A stretch of 64,000 nt of DNA from Cyanobacterium stanieri PCC 7202 (GCA_000317655.1 CP003940.1:868001-932000), one strand, 5' to 3'. Numbered from the stretch's first letter, positions 27,698 through 38,286 are shown. Numbers and translations are program-made. Notes: generated from the sequence alone by a model not told the origin.

Positions 27698-28045
27698 ATG
27701 AGTGAAGCCGCCAACGAAAAAACTCTTGCCGAACAGGCACCTCCGAGTTACGAATGCCGTGCCTGTGGATATACCTACGTTCCCTCCAAGGGAGACAGTA
27801 AAAATAACATTCCACCAGGCACCCTATTTACAGACTTACCCAAATCTTGGAAATGTCCAGTCTGTGGCGCGCGCAAAACCGCTTTTGTAAACATTGGAGC
27901 AACAGATGCCCCTTCAGGGTTTGCAGAAAACTTAAACTATGGTTTTGGAGTAAACAATTTAACCCCCGGACAAAAAAACCTTCTAATTTTCGGGGCTTTA
28001 TTATTAGGATTTTTATTCTTTTTGAGTCTTTACGCATTAGGTTAG
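27698..28045 (+). CDS. rubA: Membrane-anchored rubredoxin RubA
   Basis: A 115-residue rubredoxin with a C-terminal membrane helix. The iron site is formed by CRACGY (about residues 20-25) and CPVCGA (about 57-62), with conserved aromatic and Pro residues between them. The last 25 residues ([22 protein letters not shown]) form a transmembrane helix facing the thylakoid. RubA acts in photosystem II assembly. ycf48 follows after 19 bp, as is usual in cyanobacteria. Confidence 0.95.
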   Translation: MSEAANEKTLAEQAPPSYECRACGYTYVPSKGDSKNNIPPGTLFTDLPKSWKCPVCGARKTAFVNIGATDAPSGFAENLNYGFGVNNLTPGQKNLLIFGALLLGFLFFLSLYALG

Positions 28046-28064
28046 ACCCAATTTAACTATAATT

Positions 28065-29099
28065 ATGGAACTAAAAATGAACTTATTATTTAATAAGCTA
28101 AAGCAATTTATCATAACAATAACCGTGGGTTTACTCTGCGTGAGTTGTGCCTTTGCGCCTTCTCTGAGTAGTAATCCTTGGGAAACAATTACCCTTGATA
28201 CCGATGCCACCTTTGCTGATGTCGCTTTCACCGATGATCAAAGTCACGGCTGGTTAGTAGGAACAAAAGCAGCCCTTTTTGAAACCCTTGATGGTGGTAA
28301 CACTTGGCAAGAAAAAATCATCGATTTAGGAGAGGAAAAAATTACCTTTAACGGTGTTAGCTTCTATGGTGAGGAAGGTTGGATTTCTGGAGAACCATCC
28401 ATTCTTTTACACACTGTTGATGGTGGTCAAAACTGGGAAAGAATTCCCCTCAGTGATCAACTACCCGGTTTACCCTATGGTATAACGGCGATCGCCCCTG
28501 AGACAGCAGAAATGGTAACCAACCTCGGTGCCATCTACAAAACTAGCGATGGTGGTAAAACTTGGAAAGCATTAGTAGAAGGTGCTGTAGGAGTTGCCCG
28601 TAATGTTAGTCGTTCTCCTAGTGGCAAATATGTTGCCGTCAGCGCCAGAGGAAATTTTTACTCTACCTGGGTTCCCGGTGACACAGAATGGACTCCCCAT
28701 TTGCGCAACTCCTCTCGTCGTTTACAAAATATGGGCTTTTTTGATGACGAAAGACTTTGGTTAATTGCCAGAGGTGGACAAATCCAACTAACCAGTTCCA
28801 AAGATTTTGAAGATTGGGAAGAAGCCATTAATCCTGAATACTCCACCAGTTGGGGCTTTTTGGATTTAGCAACCCGTAACGAGGAAGAAGTTTGGTTGGC
28901 AGGAGGTAGTGGTAATCTTTTGGTCAGTAATGACGAGGGTTTAACTTGGTTTAAAGATAGAGAAGTGGAGGATGTACCCTCTAATTTATATCGTATTGTT
29001 TTCCCCAATCCTGACCAAGGTTTTGTCTTAGGACAACAGGGTATTTTATTAAAATATAATCCTGATAAAGCACCCGTTAATTTTGGTGAAGAAGCATAA
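28065..29099 (+). CDS. ycf48: Photosystem II assembly factor Ycf48 (HCF136)
   Basis: A seven-bladed beta-propeller assembly factor that binds precursor D1 and the early reaction centre on the lumenal side. The 344-residue protein has a lipoprotein-like signal (LLCVSC, with the lipid site at Cys) and repeated blade motifs such as [21 protein letters not shown] and [21 protein letters not shown] second ATG four codons in is also possible. In most cyanobacteria psbE-psbF-psbL-psbJ follow in the same operon; here a terminator ends the unit and they are absent. Confidence 0.95.
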   Translation: MELKMNLLFNKLKQFIITITVGLLCVSCAFAPSLSSNPWETITLDTDATFADVAFTDDQSHGWLVGTKAALFETLDGGNTWQEKIIDLGEEKITFNGVSFYGEEGWISGEPSILLHTVDGGQNWERIPLSDQLPGLPYGITAIAPETAEMVTNLGAIYKTSDGGKTWKALVEGAVGVARNVSRSPSGKYVAVSARGNFYSTWVPGDTEWTPHLRNSSRRLQNMGFFDDERLWLIARGGQIQLTSSKDFEDWEEAINPEYSTSWGFLDLATRNEEEVWLAGGSGNLLVSNDEGLTWFKDREVEDVPSNLYRIVFPNPDQGFVLGQQGILLKYNPDKAPVNFGEEA

Positions 29100-29127
29100 A
29101 CCATTGATGACTTAAAAATCAACTTAG

Positions 29128-29153
29128 AAAGGTGGGCAACGCTCACCTTTTTT
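29128..29153 (+). terminator. Terminator after ycf48
   Basis: AAAGGTGGGC (29128-29137) pairs with GCTCACCTTT (29141-29150) with one G-T wobble around an AAC loop, and a T run follows. This is a good intrinsic terminator in the rightward direction and comes 29 bp after the stop. Confidence 0.75.
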
Positions 29154-29178
29154 GATGAAAAAATAGAAAAACGATAAA

Positions 29179-30681
29179 TTAACTTAGCCAAGTTAAATCC
29201 AGATAATTAATTTTGGCATAGGGTTCGAGCGCCTCTAATACCCGATTACCATAACTGCGAAAACTAACCCTATTATCCAATAATGCTAAAACTCCCTGAT
29301 TTTTGCGTAATGACACGGTCAACTGTTGCATGGTTTTAATACCATGGGGCAAAAGATACAAACGAAACCAGTCTTTTTTTTGACTTTTATAATAATTAAC
29401 TTGGGCGGCCACTAAAGGATTTTCTAAAGAAGGTATGGGTAAAGTCGCCATAATCATCAGTTGGGGAGAAGGAAATTTATCTTGATGCTGATACCAAAAA
29501 TCGATCCCACATACCAACACTGTGTTATTACTAAAATTAAGCTCATTGAGCTTTACCCTCGAACCAAATTGAGAAGCCAAGATAGAAGTTATTTGGGCTT
29601 GTAAAGGTACATCTTCGACAATCACAATAATCGGTTGATGGTTAATTTTGGCACTAGAAACTAGGGCAGAAATTTCTTTGCTCACATAGTTTTGAAACTC
29701 TGGACTATTGGGAAAAGGAAATTTCTCAGGAATGTATAATTTCAGAATCGCATTGGGAGCATGGGCAGAAAATTTTAAGCAGGTATAGTCATGGTTATCA
29801 ATCCCCAATTGCTTGGTATAGTCCATAGCTTCTTTTTCGGGACTAAGATAGTTGGCAATAAAAGTTATTGATTTTTTCTGCCAGATTCCTTCGATACGTC
29901 CTTGTAAATTTAGAGGAGATGATTTAATTATGAATTGTCCTTTTTGACGATTTACCTCTACATAATTTATATAATTTTCTGGATCTAAAAATCTTTTTGT
30001 TAGTTGAATTAATTTATGGTATAAATCTGATTGATCTGATTTTATATTTAAAACAATTTCTTTAATGAAATTTTTTTCTTTTTTTTCTAACAAATAGCTA
30101 TTATAAGGGTTGATGGGATGACTAAATATTGATTGAGTAAGTTTTGCCAAGTTATCCTGAATATTATTTTTGTTTTTTTGATGGCTAAATTGTAGCCTAA
30201 ACCAGTCATAAACATCAATGGAAATGGTTAGATATTCATTGATGAATTGAGGTAGTTTTTCAGCCTCTTCTATGATGATATTACAACCTTGATGATGGGA
30301 AGAGTTAATAGTTTTTTTTAACCAATTTTGAGGATCTGTAATAATCAAATTATTCCCTTTTTTATTTGATGTTGGTAGATGATTATAAACTACTTTATTG
30401 GTGCCTAAATTGGCTTGTAAAAAAGGAATCTTTTGCTCTATTAATTGATGATGATTTTTTTGAGGGGTAACAATTATGACAGTTTCTTGACATAGAAGGG
30501 CAGGGGTTAGATAACTTAAATCATAGGTGTGGTGATGAACTCCTGTTTGAATGATAGCCGATCGCCCCAATCTTAGACCACGGGCGACCATTCTTGCCAT
30601 AGTCAGATGATGAACCCAATCAGAAGGGCTATGGGTGCGCAAAAAGTTGCGTAATTCTGAATGTACTTGGGCTTCTAACAT
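29179..30681 (-). CDS. Degenerate DinG-like helicase-family protein
   Basis: A 500-residue protein whose C-terminal end reads like DinG/XPD-type superfamily 2 helicases: LPHGIKTMQQLTVSLRKNQGVLALLDNR resembles motif VI, and IPSLENPLVAAQVNYY precedes it. The N-terminal half has the expected layout, but the ATP motifs are gone. The Walker A place (GVHHHTYDLSYLTPALL, residues 47-63) has no GKT/S, and the DEAH place reads EEAE (138-141). The iron-sulphur cysteines of DinG are not seen. It is probably an inactive paralogue with a DNA-related or regulatory role. It is divergent from psb28. Confidence 0.65.
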   Translation of the reverse strand: MLEAQVHSELRNFLRTHSPSDWVHHLTMARMVARGLRLGRSAIIQTGVHHHTYDLSYLTPALLCQETVIIVTPQKNHHQLIEQKIPFLQANLGTNKVVYNHLPTSNKKGNNLIITDPQNWLKKTINSSHHQGCNIIIEEAEKLPQFINEYLTISIDVYDWFRLQFSHQKNKNNIQDNLAKLTQSIFSHPINPYNSYLLEKKEKNFIKEIVLNIKSDQSDLYHKLIQLTKRFLDPENYINYVEVNRQKGQFIIKSSPLNLQGRIEGIWQKKSITFIANYLSPEKEAMDYTKQLGIDNHDYTCLKFSAHAPNAILKLYIPEKFPFPNSPEFQNYVSKEISALVSSAKINHQPIIVIVEDVPLQAQITSILASQFGSRVKLNELNFSNNTVLVCGIDFWYQHQDKFPSPQLMIMATLPIPSLENPLVAAQVNYYKSQKKDWFRLYLLPHGIKTMQQLTVSLRKNQGVLALLDNRVSFRSYGNRVLEALEPYAKINYLDLTWLS

Positions 30682-30806
30682 CTTGTGAGTAAAATTGCTC
30701 CTGAAAATTTTTTTATTTACCCCTTAAATTTTAACGCCGATCGCCCTTGACTGTGAGATGATGAGTAAGGTTATAGTAATAAAAAGTATAAAGAAAAAGT
30801 TGTAAT

Positions 30807-31142
30807 ATGGCTCAAATAGAATTTACGAAAGGCATTATTGAGGAATCGATTCCTGATGTCAAGATAACTCGCGCCCGTGATGGTAGTAATGGCACTGCAA
30901 CGTTTCGTTTTGAAGAATCCCCGATCCTAGAAAGTGGTAATACTCAGGCTGTAACTGGGATGTATTTAACCGATGAAGAGGGAGAATTAAGCACAAGAGA
31001 AGTTAAATGTAAATTTATCAATGGCGAACCCGTAGCCTTAGAAGCTATTTATGTCATGAAGTCTGTGGAGGAATGGGATAGATTCATGCGCTTTATGGAA
31101 CGTTACGCCGAAGAGCATGGCTTAGGATTTACTAAATCCTAG
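30807..31142 (+). CDS. psb28: Photosystem II assembly protein Psb28
   Basis: A 111-residue soluble protein that binds the cytoplasmic face of photosystem II assembly intermediates (CP47 side) and shields the acceptor side. The sequence has the family pattern: IEFTKGIIEESIPDVKITRARDGSNGTATFRFEE near the start, GMYLTDEEGE, and the C-terminal WDRFMRFMERYAEEHGLGF. Psb28 proteins are normally 110-115 residues. It is a single gene, ended by a palindromic repeat at 31190. Confidence 0.96.
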   Translation: MAQIEFTKGIIEESIPDVKITRARDGSNGTATFRFEESPILESGNTQAVTGMYLTDEEGELSTREVKCKFINGEPVALEAIYVMKSVEEWDRFMRFMERYAEEHGLGFTKS

Positions 31143-31189
31143 GTTTTTGGTTATCGAAAAATCATAAACAGTAAACAGTTATATAATGA

Positions 31190-31222
31190 AAGTCCCCCAG
31201 TATTGGGGGATTTAGGGGGCGA
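31190..31222. repeat. Palindromic repeat after psb28
   Basis: A copy of the dispersed palindrome AGTCCCCCAGTATTGGGGG followed by ATTTAGGGGGC, 48 bp past psb28 and 33 bp before moaB. It may terminate psb28 transcription. Confidence 0.75.
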
Positions 31223-31254
31223 TCAGGGCAATCTTTTCAATCTAAACTAATTCT

Positions 31255-31758
31255 ATGGTAATTCCCCATGAAGACAAGAAATTTATCATAGTTAATTGCG
31301 GTATTATTACTATTAGTGATACCCGTAATTTTGAAAGTGATAAAAGTGGCAAAATAATCAAAGAAAAACTATCAGAAAAACAGCATAATATATCTTTTTA
31401 TCAAATAGTTAAAGATGATCCTGAGCAGATAAAATCTTTAATAAACAAGTTAGTAAAAGAAGAAACTATAGATATATTGATTTTGAATGGAGGAACAGGT
31501 ATAGCTCCACGAGATAATACTTTTGATGTTCTTGAGAAACTTTTAGATAAAAAAATACCGGGATTTGGTGAACTTTTTCGCTATCTTTCCTATCAAGAAA
31601 TTGGCTCTCGGGCAATGGTTTCAAGGGCGATCGCAGGTATATATAAAAATAAAATAATCTTTTCCTTACCCGGATCTAGTAACGCTGTAAAATTAGGGAT
31701 GGACAAATTAATTTTACCCGAATTAAACCACTTAATATCTCAACTCTCCTCATCCTAA
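31255..31758 (+). CDS. moaB: Molybdenum cofactor biosynthesis protein B
   Basis: A 167-residue MoaB/Mog-type protein that takes part in adenylylation of molybdopterin or metal insertion. The molybdopterin-binding features are present: TISDTRNFESDKSG near residue 20, the LILNGGTGIAPRD motif (about 77-89), and the LPGSSNAVKLGMDKLILPEL end. It is part of no visible moa cluster here. The family assignment is firm, but MoaB and Mog functions are hard to tell apart by eye. Confidence 0.9.
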   Translation: MVIPHEDKKFIIVNCGIITISDTRNFESDKSGKIIKEKLSEKQHNISFYQIVKDDPEQIKSLINKLVKEETIDILILNGGTGIAPRDNTFDVLEKLLDKKIPGFGELFRYLSYQEIGSRAMVSRAIAGIYKNKIIFSLPGSSNAVKLGMDKLILPELNHLISQLSSS

Positions 31759-31908
31759 ACCATTAGCCCTGTTATCACCCACATTTTCCCCCAACAACAA
31801 TTAAAATTGCCATTGAACTATTTTCAAATTAAAAGCGTCAATTATGGTGAACTGTTGTAAAATGTCTTGTTAACCTCAAGCACCTAGCGATACAAAAAAA
31901 GAGATACT

Positions 31909-33030
31909 ATGTGGAAAAAATTGAACCTTAAATTAACATCTAAACTAGGAATTTTCGCCTTTTTCTGGATGATACTCTTTGCTAACCCCGCCCAAGCCGC
32001 CCTAGAATTGAGGGTAATGGTGCGCAAAAGTGCCAATAATTTAGCGGTGGGAAGTTCTACCCCTGCGGTAGTTAGAGATGGCAATGGAAGAACATTGGGG
32101 CAGGTGGCCGCCAGAAATTCCTTTAATACTCGCATCAATGGAAGTAATGTTAATTTAGGTCAATGGAACTCTAATAGAATTTGGTTAGAACCCACAGGAG
32201 ACGGTGTAGTCTGGATTGGAGATACTTGGTACCGAGGTAGAGTCTTATTAGTCAGAGAAGGTAATGGAGTAACCGCCATTAACTATGTAGACATGGAAGA
32301 ATATTTATATAGTGTCGTTGGTGCAGAAGCGGTACCCAGTTGGCCCCAAGAAGCGCTCAAAGCCCAAGCCGTGGCCGCCCGTAGCTATGCCCTCCATCAA
32401 AGAAACAACTCTCGTAATGCTTTGTATGACCTTGACACTACCACAAGAACCCAAGTATATAAAGGATTGACCAGTGAATATACCACCACCCACCAAGCCG
32501 TTAGAGCCACAGCCAATCAAGTAATGACCTATAATGGACAGGTGATTTTAGCGGTGTTTCATTCCTCTTCAGGAGGACACACCGAAAATGTAGAAGATGT
32601 TTGGACTTCTCCCCTGCCCTACCTTCGAGGTGTAGTGGATTATGATCAAACTTCCCCCGTTTTTTCTTGGAATAAAACCGTTAATCCTAGTCAAGTTAGT
32701 AGTGCCGTGGGAGGAGTGGGCAATATACGCTCCATGGTACCAGAACGAACCACTCCCCAAGGTAGAATAGTATCTATGCGAGTGGTGGGGGATTCTAGCA
32801 CCCGTAGCGTCAGGGGTGCAGATTTGAGACAGGCGTTAGATTTACGCAGCACTCTTTTCCGTGTATCCCTTGGTAATGGAGGGGTGCAGGTGTCTGGTAG
32901 AGGTTTTGGGCATGGCATCGGCTTAAGTCAATGGGGTACTTATTATTTAGCTCAAAATGGAATTAATTATCAGCAAATTTTGGCACATTATTACCAAAAT
33001 GCTCGACTTTCTCGACTACAAACCAGATAA
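31909..33030 (+). CDS. SpoIID/LytB-domain protein
   Basis: A 373-residue exported protein with a signal peptide (hydrophobic GIFAFFWMILFANPAQA, cleavage after AQA). The SpoIID domain follows: NYVDMEEYLYSVVGAEAVPSWPQEALKAQAVAARSYAL (split here for length) is the catalytic stretch with the key Glu, and SSSGGHTENVEDVW is the second conserved part. SpoIID in Bacillus is a lytic transglycosylase acting on denuded glycan strands; cyanobacterial copies probably remodel peptidoglycan. The C-terminus has the GRGFGHGIGLSQWG motif expected for the family. It is a single gene. Confidence 0.88.
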   Translation: MWKKLNLKLTSKLGIFAFFWMILFANPAQAALELRVMVRKSANNLAVGSSTPAVVRDGNGRTLGQVAARNSFNTRINGSNVNLGQWNSNRIWLEPTGDGVVWIGDTWYRGRVLLVREGNGVTAINYVDMEEYLYSVVGAEAVPSWPQEALKAQAVAARSYALHQRNNSRNALYDLDTTTRTQVYKGLTSEYTTTHQAVRATANQVMTYNGQVILAVFHSSSGGHTENVEDVWTSPLPYLRGVVDYDQTSPVFSWNKTVNPSQVSSAVGGVGNIRSMVPERTTPQGRIVSMRVVGDSSTRSVRGADLRQALDLRSTLFRVSLGNGGVQVSGRGFGHGIGLSQWGTYYLAQNGINYQQILAHYYQNARLSRLQTR

Positions 33031-33114
33031 ATTTTTTTGGTTAACATAAGTAAATTTTGGGCAACTTTTATTTTTGATAGAATCAGGGTGTGAATTATAG
33101 TTCTTGTGATACCA

Positions 33115-35175
33115 ATGACTAATAACCTTGTTAATGCCCAAAGTTTATACCTCCGTAAACACGCCCATAACCCTATTAACTGGTATCCTTGGGGGGAGGA
33201 AGCCCTTAACAAAGCCAAGCAAGAGCAAAAACCCATTTTTCTTTCTATCGGTTATTCTAGCTGTCATTGGTGTACTGTTATGGAGGGAGAGGCTTTTTCT
33301 GATGGTGCGATCGCAGATTACCTCAATCAAAACTTTATCGCCATCAAAGTAGATAGAGAAGAGCGCCCCGACATAGATAGTATCTATATGCAAGGATTAC
33401 AGATGATGACAGGGCAAGGAGGATGGCCCCTCAATATCTTCCTTACCCCCCATGACTTAGTACCCTTTTATGGTGGTACATATTTTCCCCTCGAACCCCG
33501 TTACGGGCGGCCCGGTTTTTTACAAATCCTCGAATCTATCCATAACTTTTATCATCAACAAACCGATAAACTCAACGCCCTCAAAGAAGAAATAGTCAGC
33601 ATTCTTGAAAATAATATCAACCTCAACCCTAGCATCGAGAATCATCTTAATACCAAACTTTTGATCCAAGGATTAGAGAAAAATAGTCAAATCCTCGGGC
33701 GTAACGAATACGGCGGGCCTCGTTTTCCCATGATGCCCTACAGCAATACCACCCTCACCGCCATTCATACCCTTCCCCCTGAAACAGCCCAAAAAGCCCA
33801 CCAACTCGGTATTCAAAGGGGAATAGACTTAGTAAATGGAGGTATCTATGATCATGTAGGGGGAGGTTTTCATCGCTATACAGTGGACTCCACTTGGACA
33901 GTTCCCCATTTTGAAAAAATGCTCTATGATAATGGCTTAATCATGGAATTTCTTGCCAATCTTTGGAGTAGCGGTAAGGAAAATCCTCAATATCACATTG
34001 CCTGTGAAGGCACATTACAATGGTTAGAAAGGGAAATGGTGGCGCCTGAAGGTTATTTTTATAGCGCCCAAGATGCGGATAACTTCGGAAACATTCAAGA
34101 TGAAGAACCAGAGGAGGGAGAATTTTATGTTTGGCATTACCTTGATTTGCAACAAATTCTCTCCCATGAGGAATTAATCGCTCTCCAAGAAGTTTTTACC
34201 ATCAGTAATGAGGGGAATTTTGAAGGGAAAAATGTTCTCCAAAAACATCCTGACAAAGCCATTACTCCCATGGTGAAAAATGCCCTTGATAAACTTTTTA
34301 CCATGCGTTACGGACAAACACCAGAGCGACTCACTACTTTTCCCCCTGCCCGTAACAACCATGAAGCTAAATCCTTAGAGTGGTTAGGACGTATTCCTCC
34401 CGTCACCGATACAAAAATGATTGTGGCGTGGAATAGTTTAATGATTTCAGGATTGGCAAGGGCTTATGGCGTATTTAAAAATGAAAAATATTTGGAATTA
34501 GCGGAGAGTGCTGTTAAATTTATTCTCAAAAATCAATGGGAAAATCAAAGATTATATCGCTTAAATTATGGTAATAAAGTTAGTGTATTGGCTCAGTCGG
34601 AAGACTATGCTTTTTTAGTTAAAGCCCTGCTAGATTTACAACAAAATTCTTTGAATGCAGGAAATTATTGGTTAGAAAAAGCCATTAAAGTACAACAAGA
34701 ATTTGATGATTATTGTTATGACCAAAAAAATGGCGGTTATTATAATAATGCTTATGATAATAGTAGTGATTTATTAATTAAGGAAAAGGGCTATATCGAT
34801 AACGCTACTCCTTCTCCGAATGGTGTGGCAGTGGCTAATCTACTAAGACTAGGTTTGATGACTGATAACCTTGATTATTTTGAAAAGGCGGAACAAACTT
34901 TAAAAATATTTGCTGATAAAATGGTCAATTCTCCTGTTAGTTGCCCTAGTTTATTTATTGGTTTAAAATGGTTTTTGGATGGTAGTAGTGTTAAAAGTAA
35001 TGTTCAACTTTTAGAGGATTTAAATAAGTTATATTTACCTAGTTTTGTTCCTTGTATTAGTAAGGATATTCCTAGTGGTAGTGTTGGTTTGGTATGTCGT
35101 GGTTTATCTTGTTTAGAACCTGCTGTTAGTAAAGAACAAATCGTTCAACAGTTAAAAACTGAAGTAGGTAATTGA
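33115..35175 (+). CDS. DUF255 thioredoxin-fold protein (YyaL/SSP411-like)
   Basis: A protein of 686 residues: an N-terminal thioredoxin-like domain (about 1-160) with the CHWC motif in [15 protein letters not shown], followed by a large alpha/alpha-barrel domain resembling N-acylglucosamine 2-epimerase/cellulase folds ([30 protein letters not shown]). The family is widespread and its biochemical role is not settled. A GTG three codons upstream would also be in frame, but the ATG start matches the usual N-terminus ([19 protein letters not shown]). It is followed by an AT-rich repeat region and the Hsp70 gene. Confidence 0.9.
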   Translation: MTNNLVNAQSLYLRKHAHNPINWYPWGEEALNKAKQEQKPIFLSIGYSSCHWCTVMEGEAFSDGAIADYLNQNFIAIKVDREERPDIDSIYMQGLQMMTGQGGWPLNIFLTPHDLVPFYGGTYFPLEPRYGRPGFLQILESIHNFYHQQTDKLNALKEEIVSILENNINLNPSIENHLNTKLLIQGLEKNSQILGRNEYGGPRFPMMPYSNTTLTAIHTLPPETAQKAHQLGIQRGIDLVNGGIYDHVGGGFHRYTVDSTWTVPHFEKMLYDNGLIMEFLANLWSSGKENPQYHIACEGTLQWLEREMVAPEGYFYSAQDADNFGNIQDEEPEEGEFYVWHYLDLQQILSHEELIALQEVFTISNEGNFEGKNVLQKHPDKAITPMVKNALDKLFTMRYGQTPERLTTFPPARNNHEAKSLEWLGRIPPVTDTKMIVAWNSLMISGLARAYGVFKNEKYLELAESAVKFILKNQWENQRLYRLNYGNKVSVLAQSEDYAFLVKALLDLQQNSLNAGNYWLEKAIKVQQEFDDYCYDQKNGGYYNNAYDNSSDLLIKEKGYIDNATPSPNGVAVANLLRLGLMTDNLDYFEKAEQTLKIFADKMVNSPVSCPSLFIGLKWFLDGSSVKSNVQLLEDLNKLYLPSFVPCISKDIPSGSVGLVCRGLSCLEPAVSKEQIVQQLKTEVGN

Positions 35176-35280
35176 CAATTGAGAATTGACAATAAACAAT
35201 TATTCTCTTTTGCCTGTTCCCTGTTCCCTGCCCTAATTAGTATATTATTGAAACAGGGTTTAGTATTATAATTTAGCATA

Positions 35281-36864
35281 ATGGCGATCGCAATTGATTT
35301 TGGTACCAGTAATACAGTTATTACAAAATTTGATCCTGATACTCAAACAACGGAAATAGTTAAATTAGCCAACATCGCCCAAAAAACTGCTCTCAATCCT
35401 GAATTAATTCCCAGCTTAGTATATGTCAAAGATGCTCAAAATTTAGATTTAATTGTAGGGCAAAAAGTAAGAAATCAAGGGTTAGATATTAGTAATGATA
35501 AAAGATTTTTTAGTAATTTTAAGCGAGGAATAGGGTCTAATATTCAGGGTTTTTTACCCCAATTAGATAATCAAAACATTACCTTTGAACAAATAGGGGA
35601 ATGGTTTTTATCGAGTATTTTAAATGAACTATCAGAAAAGCCTGATTCTTTAATAATTACTGTACCTGTAGATAGCTTTGAAAGCTATCGTAATTGGTTA
35701 ACAGAAGTATGTCAAAAATGGCAAATTGAACAGGTGAGAATTATTGATGAACCCACTGCAGCTGCTTTAGGGTATGAAACTCAGCAAGATGATTTTATTT
35801 TGGTGGTGGATTTTGGTGGGGGTACCATAGACTTTTCTTTGGTGCAATTAGATTTGGGAAAAAGTAAACAAGCCCAAGGTTTTATTTTGAAATGGGGTGA
35901 AAAGGTTTTAGGGACAAATTCGGCTCAAAAAAATAAGATTGCTAAGGTAATTGCTAAGGCAGGAATGAATTTGGGGGGGGCAGATTTAGATAATTGGTTA
36001 ATGGATTATTTTCACAGGGAAAAAGATATTCCAAAATCAAGTTTAATTAGTCGTTTAGCGGAGCGAATAAAAATCAAATTGTCTCAGGAAGAAAGTGCTG
36101 AAGAAGTTTATTTTAACGATCGCACTTTAGAAACCTATGAATTATCTTTAGATAGAAAAACCTTTGAAGAAATATTAAACGAAAATCAATTTTTCCCACA
36201 ATTAGATAACCTTATGGAAAATGTATTACAACAAGCCCAACGGAATGGGGTAGTAAAAGAAAACATTGATAAGGTTTTATTGGTGGGAGGAGGTAGCCAA
36301 ATTCCTGCCCTACAAACTTGGTTACAAAGCTATTTTAGCCCAGAAAAAATAAAGTGCGATCGCCCCTTTTCCGCCATTGCCATGGGGGCATTAAAAATCG
36401 AACAGGGTTTACAAATCAAAGATTTTCTTTACCATAGCTATGGCATTCGTTACTGGAATCGTCGTAAAAATCGCCACGACTGGCACACCATTATTCCCAG
36501 TGGGCAACCCTATCCCATGGCGAATCCCATTCCCTTATACCTCGGGGCATCGGTGGAAAATCAACCCAGTATTGAATTAATTATCGGTGAATTAGGGGAA
36601 CAAATTACCAGCACTGAAGTATATTTTGATGGCGATCGCATTGTAACAAAACAAGTAACCAGCGGTAATACAACAGTGCAACCCTTAAACGATAAAGAAG
36701 GAGGAAGAAGCATCGCCCAACTAAATCCCCTTGGCAATCCGGGGAGTGATCGAATTAAAGTATTATTTATGGTAGATGAACAATGTACCCTAAGAATTAC
36801 CGTTGAAGACTTGTTAAGCAACGAAACCCTAATCGATAATTGTGCCGTTGCCCAACTTAGCTAG
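35281..36864 (+). CDS. Hsp70-family protein (DnaK-related, atypical)
   Basis: A 527-residue Hsp70 relative. The ATPase domain has phosphate-1 IAIDFGTSNTVI at the start, phosphate-2 VVDFGGGTIDFSLV (about 182-195), and the adenosine motif VLLVGGGSQIPAL (about 332-344). The C-terminal part is shorter than in DnaK (about 635 residues): a beta-sandwich-like region remains (about 380-525), but the helical lid and EEVD-like end are missing. It is probably a specialised chaperone or sensor ATPase. It is not next to grpE or dnaJ. The gene starts with a HIP1 octamer. Confidence 0.88.
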   Translation: MAIAIDFGTSNTVITKFDPDTQTTEIVKLANIAQKTALNPELIPSLVYVKDAQNLDLIVGQKVRNQGLDISNDKRFFSNFKRGIGSNIQGFLPQLDNQNITFEQIGEWFLSSILNELSEKPDSLIITVPVDSFESYRNWLTEVCQKWQIEQVRIIDEPTAAALGYETQQDDFILVVDFGGGTIDFSLVQLDLGKSKQAQGFILKWGEKVLGTNSAQKNKIAKVIAKAGMNLGGADLDNWLMDYFHREKDIPKSSLISRLAERIKIKLSQEESAEEVYFNDRTLETYELSLDRKTFEEILNENQFFPQLDNLMENVLQQAQRNGVVKENIDKVLLVGGGSQIPALQTWLQSYFSPEKIKCDRPFSAIAMGALKIEQGLQIKDFLYHSYGIRYWNRRKNRHDWHTIIPSGQPYPMANPIPLYLGASVENQPSIELIIGELGEQITSTEVYFDGDRIVTKQVTSGNTTVQPLNDKEGGRSIAQLNPLGNPGSDRIKVLFMVDEQCTLRITVEDLLSNETLIDNCAVAQLS

Positions 36865-36877
36865 TAATATCTTAATA

Positions 36878-38266
36878 TTAGTCGCTATGGTCTCCCCCAA
36901 TAACCACATTTTCAATGCGTAAACTAGGACCAGCGCACCCTACCGCCAAGCCAGATTGCCCTCCTTTACCACAACCCCCCGACTCATCCCAATAAAAGTC
37001 GTCACCAATGGCACTTATTTGTGCTAGTGTTTTAAACACATTACCCGAGAGAGTTACATTTTTGACAGGTTCGGCAATGTGTCCATCTCGAATCATCCAA
37101 GCCTCCCCGGCGCTGAAAGTAAACATCTCGCCATTAGTCATTCCCCCCAACCAATTAGAAGCATATACTCCCTCAGAAATATTACTAAATAAATCCTTAA
37201 CAGGAGTCTCACCCCTGCCAATCCAAGTATTGGTCATGCGGACAATGGGAGGATAATGATAGTTAAGACAGCGCGCATTACCCGTGGGTTTTTCCCCCAA
37301 CTTTCCTGCGGTTTCCCGAGAGTGTAAACGCCCCACCAAAACCCCATCCTTGATTAACTGGGTAGTGGTGGCTTTTGTACCTTCATCATCATAATAATAA
37401 CTACCTCGGTGTCCTTCGGGCATTGCCCCATCAAAAATTTGTAAAAATTCTCCGCCAAATTTACGCCCCATGGTCATTACTTCTAATAAATCGGGATTTT
37501 CGTAGGCCATATCAGCCTCGGAAAGATGCCCAAAGGCCTCATGGACAAACAATCCTGTTAAAATGGGGTCGATGACCACGGGGTATTTTCCACCCTTTAC
37601 AGGGGGCAAACTAAGGGCATTGACGGCACGTTTGGAGGCACTTTCCACCTGTTGATCAAGGTTGGTTAAATCTTCATAGGCCTTTCTGGTGCCTGTGGTT
37701 TCCCTTCCCGTCTGTACTTGATTAGTTTTTTGGGCGATCGCACTAAAACGCATTTCACTATCAATCCAAGACTGTTGAATCATGCTCCCCTCGGAGGTTG
37801 CGAGGATTATTTCCTGTTGGGCATCATAGTAGGTGACGGAGGCGGAATTGATGGCAGAGTGATAATTTTTGAGAATTTGATAATAATGATCACACAATGC
37901 TTTTTTATCGCCGAGGGGAATTAAACGGGGATTAGTGCCTGTGAGGGGTAACTGGCAACTAACTTCCACTGCTTCCACAGGGGCAAGGGTAGTCTCATCA
38001 TCTCCTATGATACGGGCAAAGGCGATCGCCTCTTCTACCCTTTCTGTGAGTTGTGACAAATCATTAAAGGTGGCAAAACCCCAACCACCCTTATAACAAG
38101 CCCTTACCTGCCCCCCCAATGAGATACCTTCGCTCAGGGTTTCCACCGCCCCGTTACGCAAAGCAATATTTGTACCCTCAGAGTTTTCTAGGCGAATGCT
38201 CAAAAAATCTACTCGTTTTTGATACTTGGTAATTAAATCTGATAGTAGGTTACGATAATCTTTCAT
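36878..38266 (-). CDS. tldD: TldD/PmbA-family metalloprotease
   Basis: A 462-residue TldD-type subunit of the TldD/TldE (PmbA) zinc protease. It processes peptides, for example in microcin maturation, and degrades unfolded peptides. The metal motif HEAFGHLSEAD (HExxxH, about residues 243-253) is present, which marks TldD, not TldE. The rest has the expected SRETAGKLGEKPTGNARC and NVTLSGNVFKTLAQISAIG stretches. The partner TldE is not in the window. The end of a dispersed repeat (TTATCCCGAACTCAAG) lies about 20 bp before its start. Confidence 0.92.
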   Translation of the reverse strand: MKDYRNLLSDLITKYQKRVDFLSIRLENSEGTNIALRNGAVETLSEGISLGGQVRACYKGGWGFATFNDLSQLTERVEEAIAFARIIGDDETTLAPVEAVEVSCQLPLTGTNPRLIPLGDKKALCDHYYQILKNYHSAINSASVTYYDAQQEIILATSEGSMIQQSWIDSEMRFSAIAQKTNQVQTGRETTGTRKAYEDLTNLDQQVESASKRAVNALSLPPVKGGKYPVVIDPILTGLFVHEAFGHLSEADMAYENPDLLEVMTMGRKFGGEFLQIFDGAMPEGHRGSYYYDDEGTKATTTQLIKDGVLVGRLHSRETAGKLGEKPTGNARCLNYHYPPIVRMTNTWIGRGETPVKDLFSNISEGVYASNWLGGMTNGEMFTFSAGEAWMIRDGHIAEPVKNVTLSGNVFKTLAQISAIGDDFYWDESGGCGKGGQSGLAVGCAGPSLRIENVVIGGDHSD

Positions 38267-38286
38267 CTATGGGTTTCTCAAAAATG

